A stretch of DNA of 64,000 bases, taken from Acanthaster planci (taxonomy: Eukaryota; Echinodermata; Asteroidea; Valvatida; Acanthasteridae). The number at the start of each line of letters is the position of its first letter. Positions within the stretch are counted from its first letter, which is position 1. The stretch covers positions 1,720,802 to 1,784,801 of the forward strand of contig NW_019091450.1 of assembly GCF_001949145.1 (NCBI RefSeq), in the 5' to 3' direction. The translations under genes and the position numbers were made by a program. Shown here one piece after another: positions 1 through 12,000 of this stretch. Under the pieces are notes generated by a model. It had not been told where the DNA came from. It worked only from the letters and a program-made list of their open reading frames with translations, and searched no databases.

Positions 1-3000
1 CCTTGGCGGGGTGAATCTATTAAAAATAAAGAGCTCTTCAGGTACACAGGACACTGTAAAACAGATGAATTATTGAGGTTTTTGTCTCTTATGATTGATG
101 TCCCATAATACACCTGTTATACTGAAATACATAAGTTTACCAAGTGCTACCAAGAAATGCACTTGTTTTTGACAATTTTTCTGAAAAAATATGATGTAAG
201 AATGTTGAAAAATCCATAACCTGGAACAGGAAAAATATCTCTGGTTACTGTTATTTTAAGAGACGGCTACATTAGACTTGTACTTTTTCAAGGCCAAGAG
301 AATACTATTTGGCCAATTAATTTGAAGAAGTGTGACTTTCTCCGACAGAAAAAACCTTGCACTCTGCTCCAAATGATATTCTGACACCATCGGATACCAG
401 ACTGTATGGCATGTACAGCCAGTGATGTTAAGTTCTCACAAGTTGTCTAAATATGATGCCGCATCAACTGAGATGAGGGCTGGTACTTGTGACCAGACTT
501 GTGATTTGACTTGTGATGCAGAGGACCATGATCGTGACACATATTACAGCTTCAACTGACCAATGAACAGGCAAATATGTAACAGCAGTTGTTTTTTCCC
601 CACACCCCAGCGAGCATGTGTCAAAATTTCTCCACTTTTTGCCGGTTAACATCGAGTCCAGTCACAGGCATTTTCATAAGACCAATCACAACTGACAGGA
701 TGAATAAAGACCGAGGAAGTCTTGTACCAGAGTCCATTTGAACATTTTGTGACATGACTTCTCACTGTATGGCCCATGATGGACTTGCAGGGACTTGCAA
801 ATGGACTCGACTACATAACTGCTTTTATTTACATCGTACATGTCATACCATTTTGTACATGCAGCACGGAGGTTTTTGCAGATACAAATTTCCGCTCTCG
901 GCTGTGGCATAGTAGTGATTTCAATGCAAAAGTATGTAGCAGTACCAAAAAGGAGGTCAGTGTGCCCTTTAAGAAGTTTGGAAGATGTCTGGGTATGCCA
1001 ACAGAGATCTTAGTTCAACAGAACCTGGGATCCATTAGAATTTCAAATCTAAAAGTTATGGCACTTTTGGATGGGAATTCCCAGAACGAGAGACCATTAA
1101 AATTGGGCCTTCCTGTTTGGTTTCGACCACACGGGTCCCTGAGCTTGGCAGAGGTGGTGATTGGGAGAACAAATCATTCAAGGACTTCTGCAAACTGTCT
1201 AGATATTGACAATTCTATCCAGACAGCACGTCTTGAATATCTGTTCGCAATCATGGAGTTTGAACACAGGAAAGGAACGATAGATCTATCTTGCAAAACA
1301 TCTTTGCCATTTTAAGCTCTATAAATCACAGGACTAGTTTCCCCTTCCTTTTTAATAAGACATTAAGTTGGAAAGAAGAGACAATGTTTTAATTTGTTGT
1401 TTTTGTTTCCAACTCCTAAAGAGCCTTTATCGGTTGTACGGATTGGTTTAAAATGACACATTCTGTTTTTTTTTACACACTTTATCACAAGAAATGACTG
1501 GACAAAATACCAAATTTCAATCTCAACCTGAGAGAGAGCTGTGGTGAGTGGAACATGTAATAAGACTGTTCCATGTTCCAACTGTGAGACAACAAAAATA
1601 ACCAAGTCCCTGATTCTAAAATGTGCCATCCATGTCAATGGTTTTCTTCGCTTCCCGTCAAAGGTTTTCAAGACTAAAAAGTGCATAGATATTTTTTTTT
1701 TCAGATTTCCGACACACTGACAGTTCTGGTAAATGTACATGTACGGCAAATAACTTCTCAATGATCAGTAAAAATCAATGCTGATAAACTCACCAATGTG
1801 AGAAAAAAACAAACAAGAGTTGAGTGCACACTGTCCAGTATTCACTTGTGGGAGTTAAAATGTTGCTACCATTTATGCAGAAAAAACTACAGAATGCTAA
1901 ATTAAAAGTGCTAATAATACTTGCATTTTTAAGCCAACCACACATACTCAAGAAAAAATTATTCATTTCTTCAACCACCCATCTGATTGTAATCAGAAAG
2001 ATTTACTGAATGCTGTCTCTTTATCCCATGATGTTTGTGTCTTTGTTTGTTGTGAATACGTCTTATGGCTTCTATTCCACAATATACAAGTATTTTGTTA
2101 ACTTGCCAATCTCTACGGTCTGAGACTGAGGCCAAAACAAAGTCTTACTTTGGCACCAGAGTACAATTTCCCAGTTGAACATATAACACTCAGGGAGCAA
2201 TGATTAAAAAACAAAGCCCTCAAAAAAAGATTACGATCAACGAACAGAGAAAATGCAAGAACAAAGCAAAACAGAACCAAAAAAAAGAACCGTCATAAAC
2301 CAATATGTAGCAACCAACCTTTTCCTTTGAGCATTGAATTAATCAAAGACTAGATTTTTAAATTACAATTTCAAATTTACCAATACACGATGTAGTTGAA
2401 ATTTCTAACATATTTTGCAAATATTAAGTTAACCCTATCTTTTCTCAACCCTCCAACTCACAACAATGTTGGCCTTGCATTTTTTGACACCTCGTCATTA
2501 CGTACCGGTACCACAGTGGTATGCAACCACACAATCTGTAGATCACTAGGCTAATACATGGCTGAGCAAGTGAGCATCCTCCATCTTGTGCCATCAGAGT
2601 CTTCTTGCTGTATGGCTTCTAAATCCTCGAGAATTCCCCCCACCCCCGAAGAGTCTCTGGTAAACCATGCCCACCTGCATAGTATAGGAACTATTCACAC
2701 AGGAGGTGGAATATTTTGCCAGTGGATACTTTCAACCAGTGCTGTGTGTGCAGGTATATTAAAATCCCGCCACCGACTTGATTGGCACAGTACATCAGAC
2801 TGGCCAAAACTTACACACAACGAGACGTAGCAGCAGGTGTTTACAATCTACTTTACTTTACAAAAAAAGTGCTTTCAAAAATCAAACCAGGCAGGTCCAC
2901 AATGAATGATGTAGAACACAAAATACCCGAACAAAAACCCAGGACACACCAGCGAAGATGGAAAAAAGGGGAATTGGGGGAGGCAAAAAACCTTACTCAA

Positions 3001-3962
3001 CCCAGGTTGACCTTTGGGTCAACTGGGGTCATGGATCAGGGTGCTGGTCCAATTTACAATTTGGAAGGGGAGGCGATGTCTTGTCTGGGATTCCGACTGG
3101 TTCCCGTGCCCCTACACAGGAGAAAAAACAAAGAAGAACAAAGAACCCAAAATCACTCCGAGAGGAAACCTGAGTTACAGAAAGCCAAAATACTTCAACA
3201 TCGGGGTTATTTTATTTCGGACGTCAGTTGTAACTGTACAAGATTATTGTTCAAGCACATTAGGCTCTGTCAAAATAAATGGTTATTACTGTGATTTTGG
3301 GGGGTAAATGTCAGCTTTACACACTGTAACTCATATGTTAAAATTTGACATGTGTAACAAGTCATAATAACCGTACACACACCATATTGGCCACTTTAGT
3401 ACTGGCGGAATAGAGACTAAATAATTGAAGTATTTAAACAGCTTGGATGATTTGAAAGCATTTAAACATTCTAATAATCTGTCCACCTTTCCCAAACTGT
3501 TAATTACACGCAACTGCTGAGATGACACCACCTACTCATAAACGAGACATCACCCAGCCCAAACTTTGCTGAATTAGAAGGGTACATCCACATAATAACC
3601 TGCATGTACATGTATTTTCATTCGCATGTGGTTTTAATGCCACATAGATCCTTTTGACCAGTCTACCTGTTAGTCGCTTTCACTGTTAAATAGTAAGTCC
3701 ACTCTCAGTGTGAACTAACGACAGAAAGTTTGACCTGGAACGGTGAACTTTACAACATGTGCTGCACTCCTTTCCAGCTGCATTTTGTATTTTTTGTACG
3801 AGCACCTCTACCAGAGATACTACTGATATATATTTCTAATTAAGTCTTTTGAATTTGGAAAGCATTAGTCTAACGACGAGCAACGTCATGCAGATTTGCA
3901 AGTATACGAGTAAGGGTGCGATGTGTGGTAAGCCTTGGGAAAGCAGAGTTAATGTGTATCAA
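1..3962. other. Non-coding flank, no gene recognised
   Basis: AT-rich DNA without a recognisable exon on either strand. The longest open frame (776-1315, plus) has no motif I can assign and no splice or family support. This stretch lies downstream of the minus-strand phosphatase gene, but is probably beyond its 3' UTR. Scattered TA-CNNG-TA words are present. Confidence 0.5.
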
Positions 3963-4412
3963 NNNNNNNNNNNNNNNNNNNNNNNNNNNNNNNNNNNNNN
4001 NNNNNNNNNNNNNNNNNNNNNNNNNNNNNNNNNNNNNNNNNNNNNNNNNNNNNNNNNNNNNNNNNNNNNNNNNNNNNNNNNNNNNNNNNNNNNNNNNNNN
4101 NNNNNNNNNNNNNNNNNNNNNNNNNNNNNNNNNNNNNNNNNNNNNNNNNNNNNNNNNNNNNNNNNNNNNNNNNNNNNNNNNNNNNNNNNNNNNNNNNNNN
4201 NNNNNNNNNNNNNNNNNNNNNNNNNNNNNNNNNNNNNNNNNNNNNNNNNNNNNNNNNNNNNNNNNNNNNNNNNNNNNNNNNNNNNNNNNNNNNNNNNNNN
4301 NNNNNNNNNNNNNNNNNNNNNNNNNNNNNNNNNNNNNNNNNNNNNNNNNNNNNNNNNNNNNNNNNNNNNNNNNNNNNNNNNNNNNNNNNNNNNNNNNNNN
4401 NNNNNNNNNNNN
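3963..4412. other. Assembly gap (450 N)
   Basis: An unbroken run of N from 3963 to 4412. Reading frames crossing it are artefacts. The right edge lies inside a 51-bp tandem repeat, so the gap probably hides more repeat units. Confidence 0.99.
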
Positions 4413-4494
4413 AGGTTTCTGTCTTTCAGTTTCTTGGATCCTTGGATCAATAATCAAGATTCAGGGTTTCTGTCTTTCAGTTTCCTGGATCCTG
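4413..4494. repeat. 51-bp tandem repeat at gap edge
   Basis: The segment GGTTTCTGTCTTTCAGTTTC starts at 4414 and again at 4465, followed both times by TTGGATCC or CTGGATCC. The period is 51 bp and only about 1.6 copies are visible, because the left side runs into the gap. Confidence 0.8.
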
Positions 4495-5455
4495 CACACA
4501 GGCAGGCAATTTGGACTTTGAACCCCCCCCATCAGGAAATTCCAAACTTTACCGGACTTTGTACAGTGTTGTCCAATTTTCAATGGCATGAGGATGAAGT
4601 GAAAAACAAGGAAATCAGCTGGTCCAAGGAAAAGTTGCATGCCTGTACGTAATGGTGGCTGCAACATGCAACTCTGAGAATTACGCATTCCAGCAGAGGG
4701 CTGGAGGAGCCGGAGCATGCATTTATCAGAAAAAACAAATATCTGTAATGAAAAATTTCCAAGGAATGAGTGCAGCCTTTTTCTCTTTTTTTTTTGTAAT
4801 TTTACTTGAGATTTCTACACACAAGTGCACTTATGGTATAATTTACAGGTGTAATTTGTACAAGATGTCCCATCAAATCAAAACACCACAAATGCTCTCT
4901 CTCAAAAAGCCAACCAACAGTCAGTGTTACAAATCTACACGGCAAATCAATGTTGCTTCTACAATCTATGAGACAAAAGATATGGTCCGAAAGTCCAAAT
5001 TGGGAGTTAATTGTTAGCAAATCCAAGAGGGGAAGTCTGTGGCAGGACTCTACAGCTGACATGCCGAATGCTACCCCCGGGACTAACAGCTACTTGTGTG
5101 CAAGCAGGTAGTTGAAAACAAGATTAAAAAAAAAAAGATGGCTTACAAAGTTTGATGAGAAATGAGGTTTGATAGAGGAAATATTTCACATCAACATAGC
5201 AGCAACTTGCCCCTGGGCCCAATTTCAGAGGTACGGTAACCAGCACTGTCATACCTCTGTCCTGAATACCACATTCAAGTGACTGGGATATAAAAATGTA
5301 TGTTACCCTCACCTCTGGACATTAAACATAAGCAATATCACATAATGACAACACAGACTAGTTCCAACCTAATAGTCAAAACCATAATGCAGGGACCAAA
5401 CCAGATTATTCATTGGTACCTCTGCTTTTTTTCACTGTACAGTTGATAAACTATA

Positions 5456-5599
5456 CAGTACCGAAGTGTGACGTCACTGTGAACCAGAAAGTGCAGTGCA
5501 AACGAATGGAGTACGCGCGCGTGTTGGTTCACGCGCTGGTTCTCGCGCTAATGCCTTTTACACACTAATTGTGCGCGTGACGTATTCACTTCGGTACTC
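5456..5599. mobile_element. 144-bp TA-flanked MITE with CRE motif
   Basis: Terminal inverted repeats: the left end reads CAGTACCGAAGTG and the reverse complement of the right end GAGTACCGAAGTG. Both sides are flanked by TA (5454-5455 and 5600-5601), as expected for Tc1/mariner-type insertion. The interior is unusually CpG-rich for this region, and a full palindromic CRE (TGACGTCA) sits at 5469-5476 next to the left end. Confidence 0.65.
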
Positions 5600-5913
5600 T
5601 ATGGCGGGAGCAGCCTACTTGCACTACAACACAAACAGCTTTTGGCGTGCTGCAATTTTTGTCAATGGCTAATCACATTTTGTAAGTAACTTAACATAAT
5701 GACTGCTGAGCTTGAAGACATGTTCTCCTCCAATTGGTTTTGAAGAGGTATCGGTAAAGATACTGCTTTTGAGCAGGACACTAGAGACTAATAGGGACCA
5801 ATACTGCAATGCAGAAAGTCCTGGCCTGTTGCATAACTGTCTGGGTAGTTCCAGACCTTCAGGTGAGGAAATGTTGCAAAGAATTCAAGACAGAGGTATT
5901 ACAAAACAATCAC

Positions 5914-6025
5914 TGACTGATGTGATGTGGGATATTATGTTTTCACACCTCAGGGGAACATAGCACCCTCAGAGCTGTGAGGCAGTTGGGTGTTAAAAAC
6001 ATCACATCCCACATCATAGCAGTCA
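5914..6025. repeat. Imperfect inverted repeat (hairpin)
   Basis: The left arm, from TGACTG at 5914 through GATGTGGGATATTATGTTTT, is mirrored by a right arm ending in CAGTCA at 6025 (reverse complement GATGTGGGATGTGATGTTTT). The loop is roughly 40 nt. It lies downstream of the PTP stop on the minus strand, so it could fold in the 3' UTR or be an old foldback MITE. A further related fragment follows at about 6037-6060. Confidence 0.55.
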
Positions 6026-7561
6026 ATACATTTTAAAATGTCCCACATCACGGTAGTCGACAATACTTTTTTTTAAAGTCAAACCAACGAGTTGAAAACA
6101 AACAAGGTGAAACTACGTCCGTAAAACATGATTTAAATCGCTGCAGCGTTAACTTCAAACACTGTGACATGTAGCTTTCCTACTACTCCTGCTGGCTATA
6201 TGACTGCATGAAGTGGCATAAATGATGTCGCATTCCTTCTCACAAACACACGGCCATTCTACCCAGGACATGCTGCAACACTCAGCAAGATACGAGTAAA
6301 CAACTCAACTACAACTCCCTCTACAGCATCAGTATTAAATGTCAGTGGCATGCAATCCACAGCTCAGTCTGCTATATTTGCTAGGGCGCCCTCAGGAGGC
6401 AAAGCACAAAAGTCAGTCATCACGTAACAGGCTGATAATCGACTTGGTATTAACTTAAGCTATATTGGCAAATTACACCTTTTCGGTTGCCTAGTCTATA
6501 GCCTTTTTAAGTGTCAATGATTAAAGTACAAAATAAACATCAAATATTTTTCACAAACAAAACTTTAAACAAACAGGATGGGTTTCCCCCATACAAAATA
6601 GAAAATATATTCACCATTTTGTATAATTCCAATGAAAATAGTCTTTCTTTTATTTAACTTTTTTTTTAACACCAGATGTAGCTAGAAGCTACAATCACCA
6701 CCAACTAATGGATAACCAATACATGCCTGAGAAATAACTGGGTCATTTCTAGCAAGACACCAATAGTTAATCAAAGGCAAAATGGGCACCAGACTCAAGT
6801 TTCTGGATGGTTTTGCAAAAGAGGTAGACAGACTCATGTACATGTACACCTATCTGCTGCTCAAGACACATCCTAATGACAACTTGTCTCTTTTCTCCCA
6901 CTGACAGCCTCCTGTTCAGAAGGAATCCTCTCTGCTGGTTCACGATGCTTGTTTGCTTGGTAGGAACAGGGTTACCAGCCAAGATGCCGTGCAGCAGGCA
7001 CACTACAGGGCTGGTACTCTGATTTCAGCTCAGTGTATAAGTTCCCTAGCAGCTCCATGAAGCTAGGCAATGGCTACAAATGTATTCCAAAGCATGGGCA
7101 TCGCTGCCACAGCGTGTACCTTCAGAATGGCTGCAGGTGCCAACTTGAGAAGAGGCAAGAGAAAGGTCGCCAACAAATCTAACAAGTAAACACTTACACT
7201 GCACCACAACTTTTAAAAACGTTTTCAACTTCCAGTGGTTTCTGCAGTGAATTGTGAGTTACAGTCATCAACCTGGGCATCACATGTGCAAAAAATAACA
7301 CTTCTCAGACACGTTTGCTGTATGGACTTACTTTTCAGAGATCAATGGCCCCTAAAGGTTGTCTCGACTGCACCAGACAGGGTTTAGGTTGAATTCTAAG
7401 CCCTCCCCAAAAGTCTTAACAATACTGAAGAGACGGTGTTGCCTCAGTGGGCACACCCAAAAATTCAATAATATAATCGTGCTGCTTGCAGGGATCTGAA
7501 TCCTGAGGTACAAGATGGCCTGCAAACTTCAGACTCTGTTCTCATGGATTTTAGGAAACCA

Positions 7562-7567
7562 TTTATT
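7562..7567 (-). terminator. Candidate poly(A) signal for the PTP gene
   Basis: TTTATT on the plus strand reads AATAAA on the minus strand, about 1.2 kb past the phosphatase stop. It is the first canonical hexamer downstream of the stop that I found. No transcript evidence is available, so the assignment is tentative. Confidence 0.25.
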
Positions 7568-8767
7568 TTCCCCATTAATTCCTGCTTTTGTACATCAAAG
7601 GAGCCTGCACGCTCCAGTAACAAGCTAGTACTTTTCTTTTAAAAAAATTATTTACATAATCATTTACAGATTAGGTTAACATACAGAAGCATATCCTGTG
7701 GGTGGTATAATAAGAAAAGAATATACGTATACCTTTGGAAAATATTGATCAAATTGTATGTACACGATTTTTGTGGTTTGGATATCTGCCTTGACTGTGC
7801 AAGTAGCTAACATCAAGGTGAATGTGCAAGAGGTTTTTTTCACATCTTTGTTTAAGGGACCTGCAATTCACTGCAGAAAGGCCAAGATTTGTTATATGTC
7901 ATTCACTTTTCTTCATACATGTAGCTATCCCAATGCTCACTTTGGACACAATCCTTCTTTGTTGTGTTTTTTTTACAGATATGTAGTTTTTTCAGGCCTT
8001 GGCCTTAGCACTAGACTGGCATACAGTCTCATAAAACTGCTGCTGGCTAGTAAAATGGACTCTAACTTGCGCCGGCTGACTGGTAAAGAAACCCCAACTT
8101 GAAACTGTCATTTGTCTTATTTGTAAAGAATAAACAAAGTTTAAAACCATAAGTTTGATTGTACGGGCTACTGAATCTTCCACTCTAAGTTTTAAAATTG
8201 AATAGCATGACTCTGCAGTTTAATGACTGAAAAAAGTACAGTTGAAACAAGCCGGTCAAAGTAAGTTTTGCTAAACAATATCCAGTCAGCCTTTGAAATT
8301 CTTGCAGGTTGGTGAAAATAAGTTAACTTGCCAGGCAAGATAGTTCAAATAAAGCGTAAGGTCACGGCCCGCCTATTTAAAAAGAAAATTAATATTTCTG
8401 GCAAATAGACTGTTTGAAATCATCGTATCATGCACCCTCCCTCCCCATGGAAAGTTTGAAATGTACACAGCCTATGTACAAGTCACAGTTCATTGGCTTT
8501 CAGTGCCTCTCTGAAAAAAGGGCTCCCTGGAAATTTCATCCGAGTTACAGCACTGGTTGCAAGGCTATAAAAAAAAACATGCAGGACAAACAGGTGCTCC
8601 TTTTGTTGCCGAGGGTTACAATGTGTCTCTAAATAAAAGTGACATACAGTACATATACGTCAGAATCGCTGGTGAAAACCTTTTGGAAAGGAACTTGTGC
8701 CTTTCAATTACAAGCACATAGAGTAGATTCTTGGATATGACCAGCAACCCTCCTTCCCATCCCATCT

Positions 8768-9023
8768 TCAATAATTCCCCGGGGAAACAGCCGGCGGCTC
8801 GTTGGCTGCAAGAGGAGGGACTGCCCCGCCGCCGCTAAACCAGCGGTACAACAGCAGGGCGCACACCCCGAGCCCCAGCCCTAGCCCCAGGCCCAGGTAG
8901 CGGAACAGCGCCCTGTGCTTGTGCCACCACTCGCTCTTCTTCTGCTTACTTCGGATCTCGCTGACCTTCTCCTGCAGGCTGCGCTTCTTCTCCTCTCGCC
9001 GCCGCCGCCGCAGCTCCATCTCG
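8768..9023 (-). CDS. PTPN1/PTPN2: PTP exon 9 (tail anchor, stop)
   Basis: Acceptor CCCCACAG|CGAG; residues 350-433. A run of basic residues ([11 protein letters not shown]), a helical [13 protein letters not shown] segment resembling TC-PTP, then [20 protein letters not shown] as membrane anchor and a 23-residue Gly/Pro-rich tail ending PGNY. GC-rich compared with the flanks. The stop is at 8770-8768. Confidence 0.92.
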
Positions 9024-12000
9024 CTGTGGGGGAGAGCAATCACAACCAAAAAAAAACAGAAGTTGCCACTGGCCACCAATGTTCCTGACTCTTCCCGTTC
9101 TTACATACTGCGTGTATGTCCTGGCGCATGCTTCCAATGCACCTGCGGCATACCTCATGCTAAATTCACACTGGGCACCATACTTCTGAAATTGCCAGTC
9201 CCCGTGCATACTGATGTAACTTTCATGCACTAGCCCATATTAGTGAACCCCACGTGACAGTGTTCAAGCCAACAAGGATAACGAACCTGCAAGAAGTGTG
9301 TTATAAAAAACTGTGTTGTCCTTTAAAAGTGTAGCGATCCGCTGCATGGGTCTATGTACATAATACCAATGATCTTTCTTTGTAAGGATTCCTTTTACTC
9401 TCTCTGGCACACATCAAGTAACTTTCAATAAAATCTGTAGTTGATGTTTCAGACAACTGATTTTTGTAAACACATACGAGCACCACTCTATAGCCCCTGT
9501 AACATATACATGTATGCATATCTGTTTAGAAATCTTTCCGACAACACGTATGACGGCGTCAGTCATGTTGGACCTCTTTGGGCTCTGGATCGCAATAAGT
9601 GATTCCAGGACTGGTTTGCGCTATCCATTAGGCGGGTTCTGGTGTCAGTGAATCAACGACAGATCACCGATTGCAATTTGGATCTGCTTGGAACAAAGCC
9701 GTTACAAATGCACAAACAACATCCTTCTCTTTCACGCGCTTTAAACTCCACCAGAACTTTTCCATGGTTTTCGCAAGAAGGAAGGGAAGGCACAGCTCAG
9801 CTTCAGTGGCGTATCCAGGTCTTGGGTCCAGGTCAGACAAAATGGATATTTGTCTAAAAACTGACTGTTCAATTGTTGTTATCCATTAAAGAATATGCAT
9901 CACAACCTCCCCCCCCCCTAATTTTTTTTAATCAATTGCCAACATGTTAGGGGAGAGGGTAAAACTTGGCTTTGCAAACTGACAAACCTAATCTAAAACA
10001 GGCACTGATCTTTACTGAAATGAAAATTGTTCAAAATCACCATTAAAACAAATTTAATAGAAAACAAGTCAAAAGTAATATGTATTCTCTGGATCAAAAT
10101 TTCAATTAAATTAGTGGGATTAACCAAGAGGACAGACTAAAAAAATGGGAAAAAAATACACGTATGAAATTTAGAAAAAATTCTCCATAACACACTTCAC
10201 ATGAACATGTGTATCACGAGTATGTGGAAAGAAACCGTATTGCACATGTGTAATAAATATAACCTGTATAACAAGGTGCGAACAAAATTTCAAGCCCTCC
10301 AATGCTAAAATGTCACTTGTAAGACCTGTTGACATTTCCAACACACAATAAGCCCATACAATTTCACAAACAGGTTCAGCAAACCACGGCATTATTACGG
10401 TTGGTTTCTGCAAATTAATCTTTCACGTTACCTGGCCACCAACAAATGTCCAACAAAAAAAAAGAGAGACTTGGCCTTCAGGTTATTAAACCAGAGAGAA
10501 ATCATTTCTAATAGAGAAACTGTTTGTGAGATAGCTGTTTTTCTTTTCGCAAATTGACAGTGGCTGTTAAATGTCAGGGGAAAAATGCCGACTGAGCAAG
10601 CATAAAGCATAATTTCATTGACAAGACAACATGTAAAAATAGGACTCCATGCAATGAGTGGATTCCCAGAACAACACAAAGCATACACAAAGGAGACAAC
10701 TTTGTCCTGCCATGAGATGTTTTAGATGTTTAATTCAGGGGCAATTCAATGCCAAAGTGGAAATTGGTGATGCTTTGACCAACCTCATTACAGTTTATAA
10801 TTCACATGCATAAAGAAATTTAACACTAAAATTCAAGTCAAAATAACTGGCGGTGCCTACTACTGTTTCATTCCATCTCCTTTTCTGAAAAACTCATTAC
10901 TGTGTATGAATTACAAATGAGGATTTCCAATTTCCATTTTCACATGAAACTGCCGTCAGGCCTCTGTGAGAATCTTTAATATTGCTCACCTTGTACTGGG
11001 GTTGCCGTCGTGGTCATGTGACTTGACGTCATTGGTGTCATCCTGCCTGGCTGTCTTCACGTCACTGCCATCCTGCTCCTCTGGTGAGTGCGGACGCTTT
11101 AACTTCCTCGGTAGCGGGGGCGGAGCTTCTTCTTCTCCCTCCTGGTTCAAACAGTGTTAAAAGAGCCCTCTATTGAAACATTCAGTCTGTGGCCGCGAAT
11201 CAGGGAAGGCAGAAACTAAGGTTATGTATTAGGAGCTAGTTTCAATTCAATTCCATCATTAACTTTTCGGAACCCAACACACAAGAGGGTCCTACACTCT
11301 GTTAGAAAGACTTACCAGAGTTTCAGAAGGGTTTTCATTGAGAAAAATTGAAAATCAACTCAGACTGGTCTCTAAACCTTTTGATTTGGGCGGATGTTTT
11401 CCAAAAGGTTCCATTCTCCAATCTCAGAAATAAAAACAGCCTTTGCACTGGAGGAGCCTATTAACACTATCGAAGTACATGTACCGGTATTTATAAGTGT
11501 ACATTATATCTGTCATTCAAAGTCACCAATATAGTATCATTATCCATGCTCATTTAGCTGCATGTAGATTCACATATTTCACTGGAGAATGCTATACAGT
11601 GCCTTATGTTACGCATAAGTGAAACTGTTGTACACGTGTATTGCAGCAAATGGAGACACGAAAGTGCTGTATCATTTGGTAGTTTTAGGTATGATTAAGT
11701 GCCCATGAGTAATAAATACTGTTTTTCTGGACCATAAATACGAAAAGCTGCAGTATATTCTCAAAATGATGGAATAGCCAGCAAATGCTGGAACTCTGGT
11801 ATTCCTGATCTGAGTGAGGGAACACAAGGGAAATGGCGCGCAATAATTGGGTTCTTTCCATTCTCCCCAATGAAAGCATAGTTAGTGCCACAAGTCCACA
11901 ATGTCTGACGTCACTGCCAAGAGAGAGTTACCACAAAACACTTAAAGCCATGCCCACCACAGACATGGCTTCCCCCCCCTCTCTTCCCACACTCACTTCA

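Larger units (their letters stand above)
4495..8767. other. Probable 3' UTR and 3' flank of the PTP gene
   Basis: No coding exon recognised. On the minus strand this lies directly downstream of the phosphatase stop codon. The nearest minus-strand polyadenylation-like hexamers I see are ATTAAA at 8224-8219 and AATAAA at 7567-7562. The stretch also holds a TA-flanked MITE (5456-5599) and an imperfect hairpin (5914-6025). Confidence 0.4.

Noticed and set aside
776-1315. 179-codon open frame, plus strand
   Set aside because: No recognisable domain, no family pattern, no splice or initiation support; length is reachable by chance in 64 kb.
3849-4652. Frames of 160-270 codons around the gap
   Set aside because: Most codons are N; there is no real sequence.
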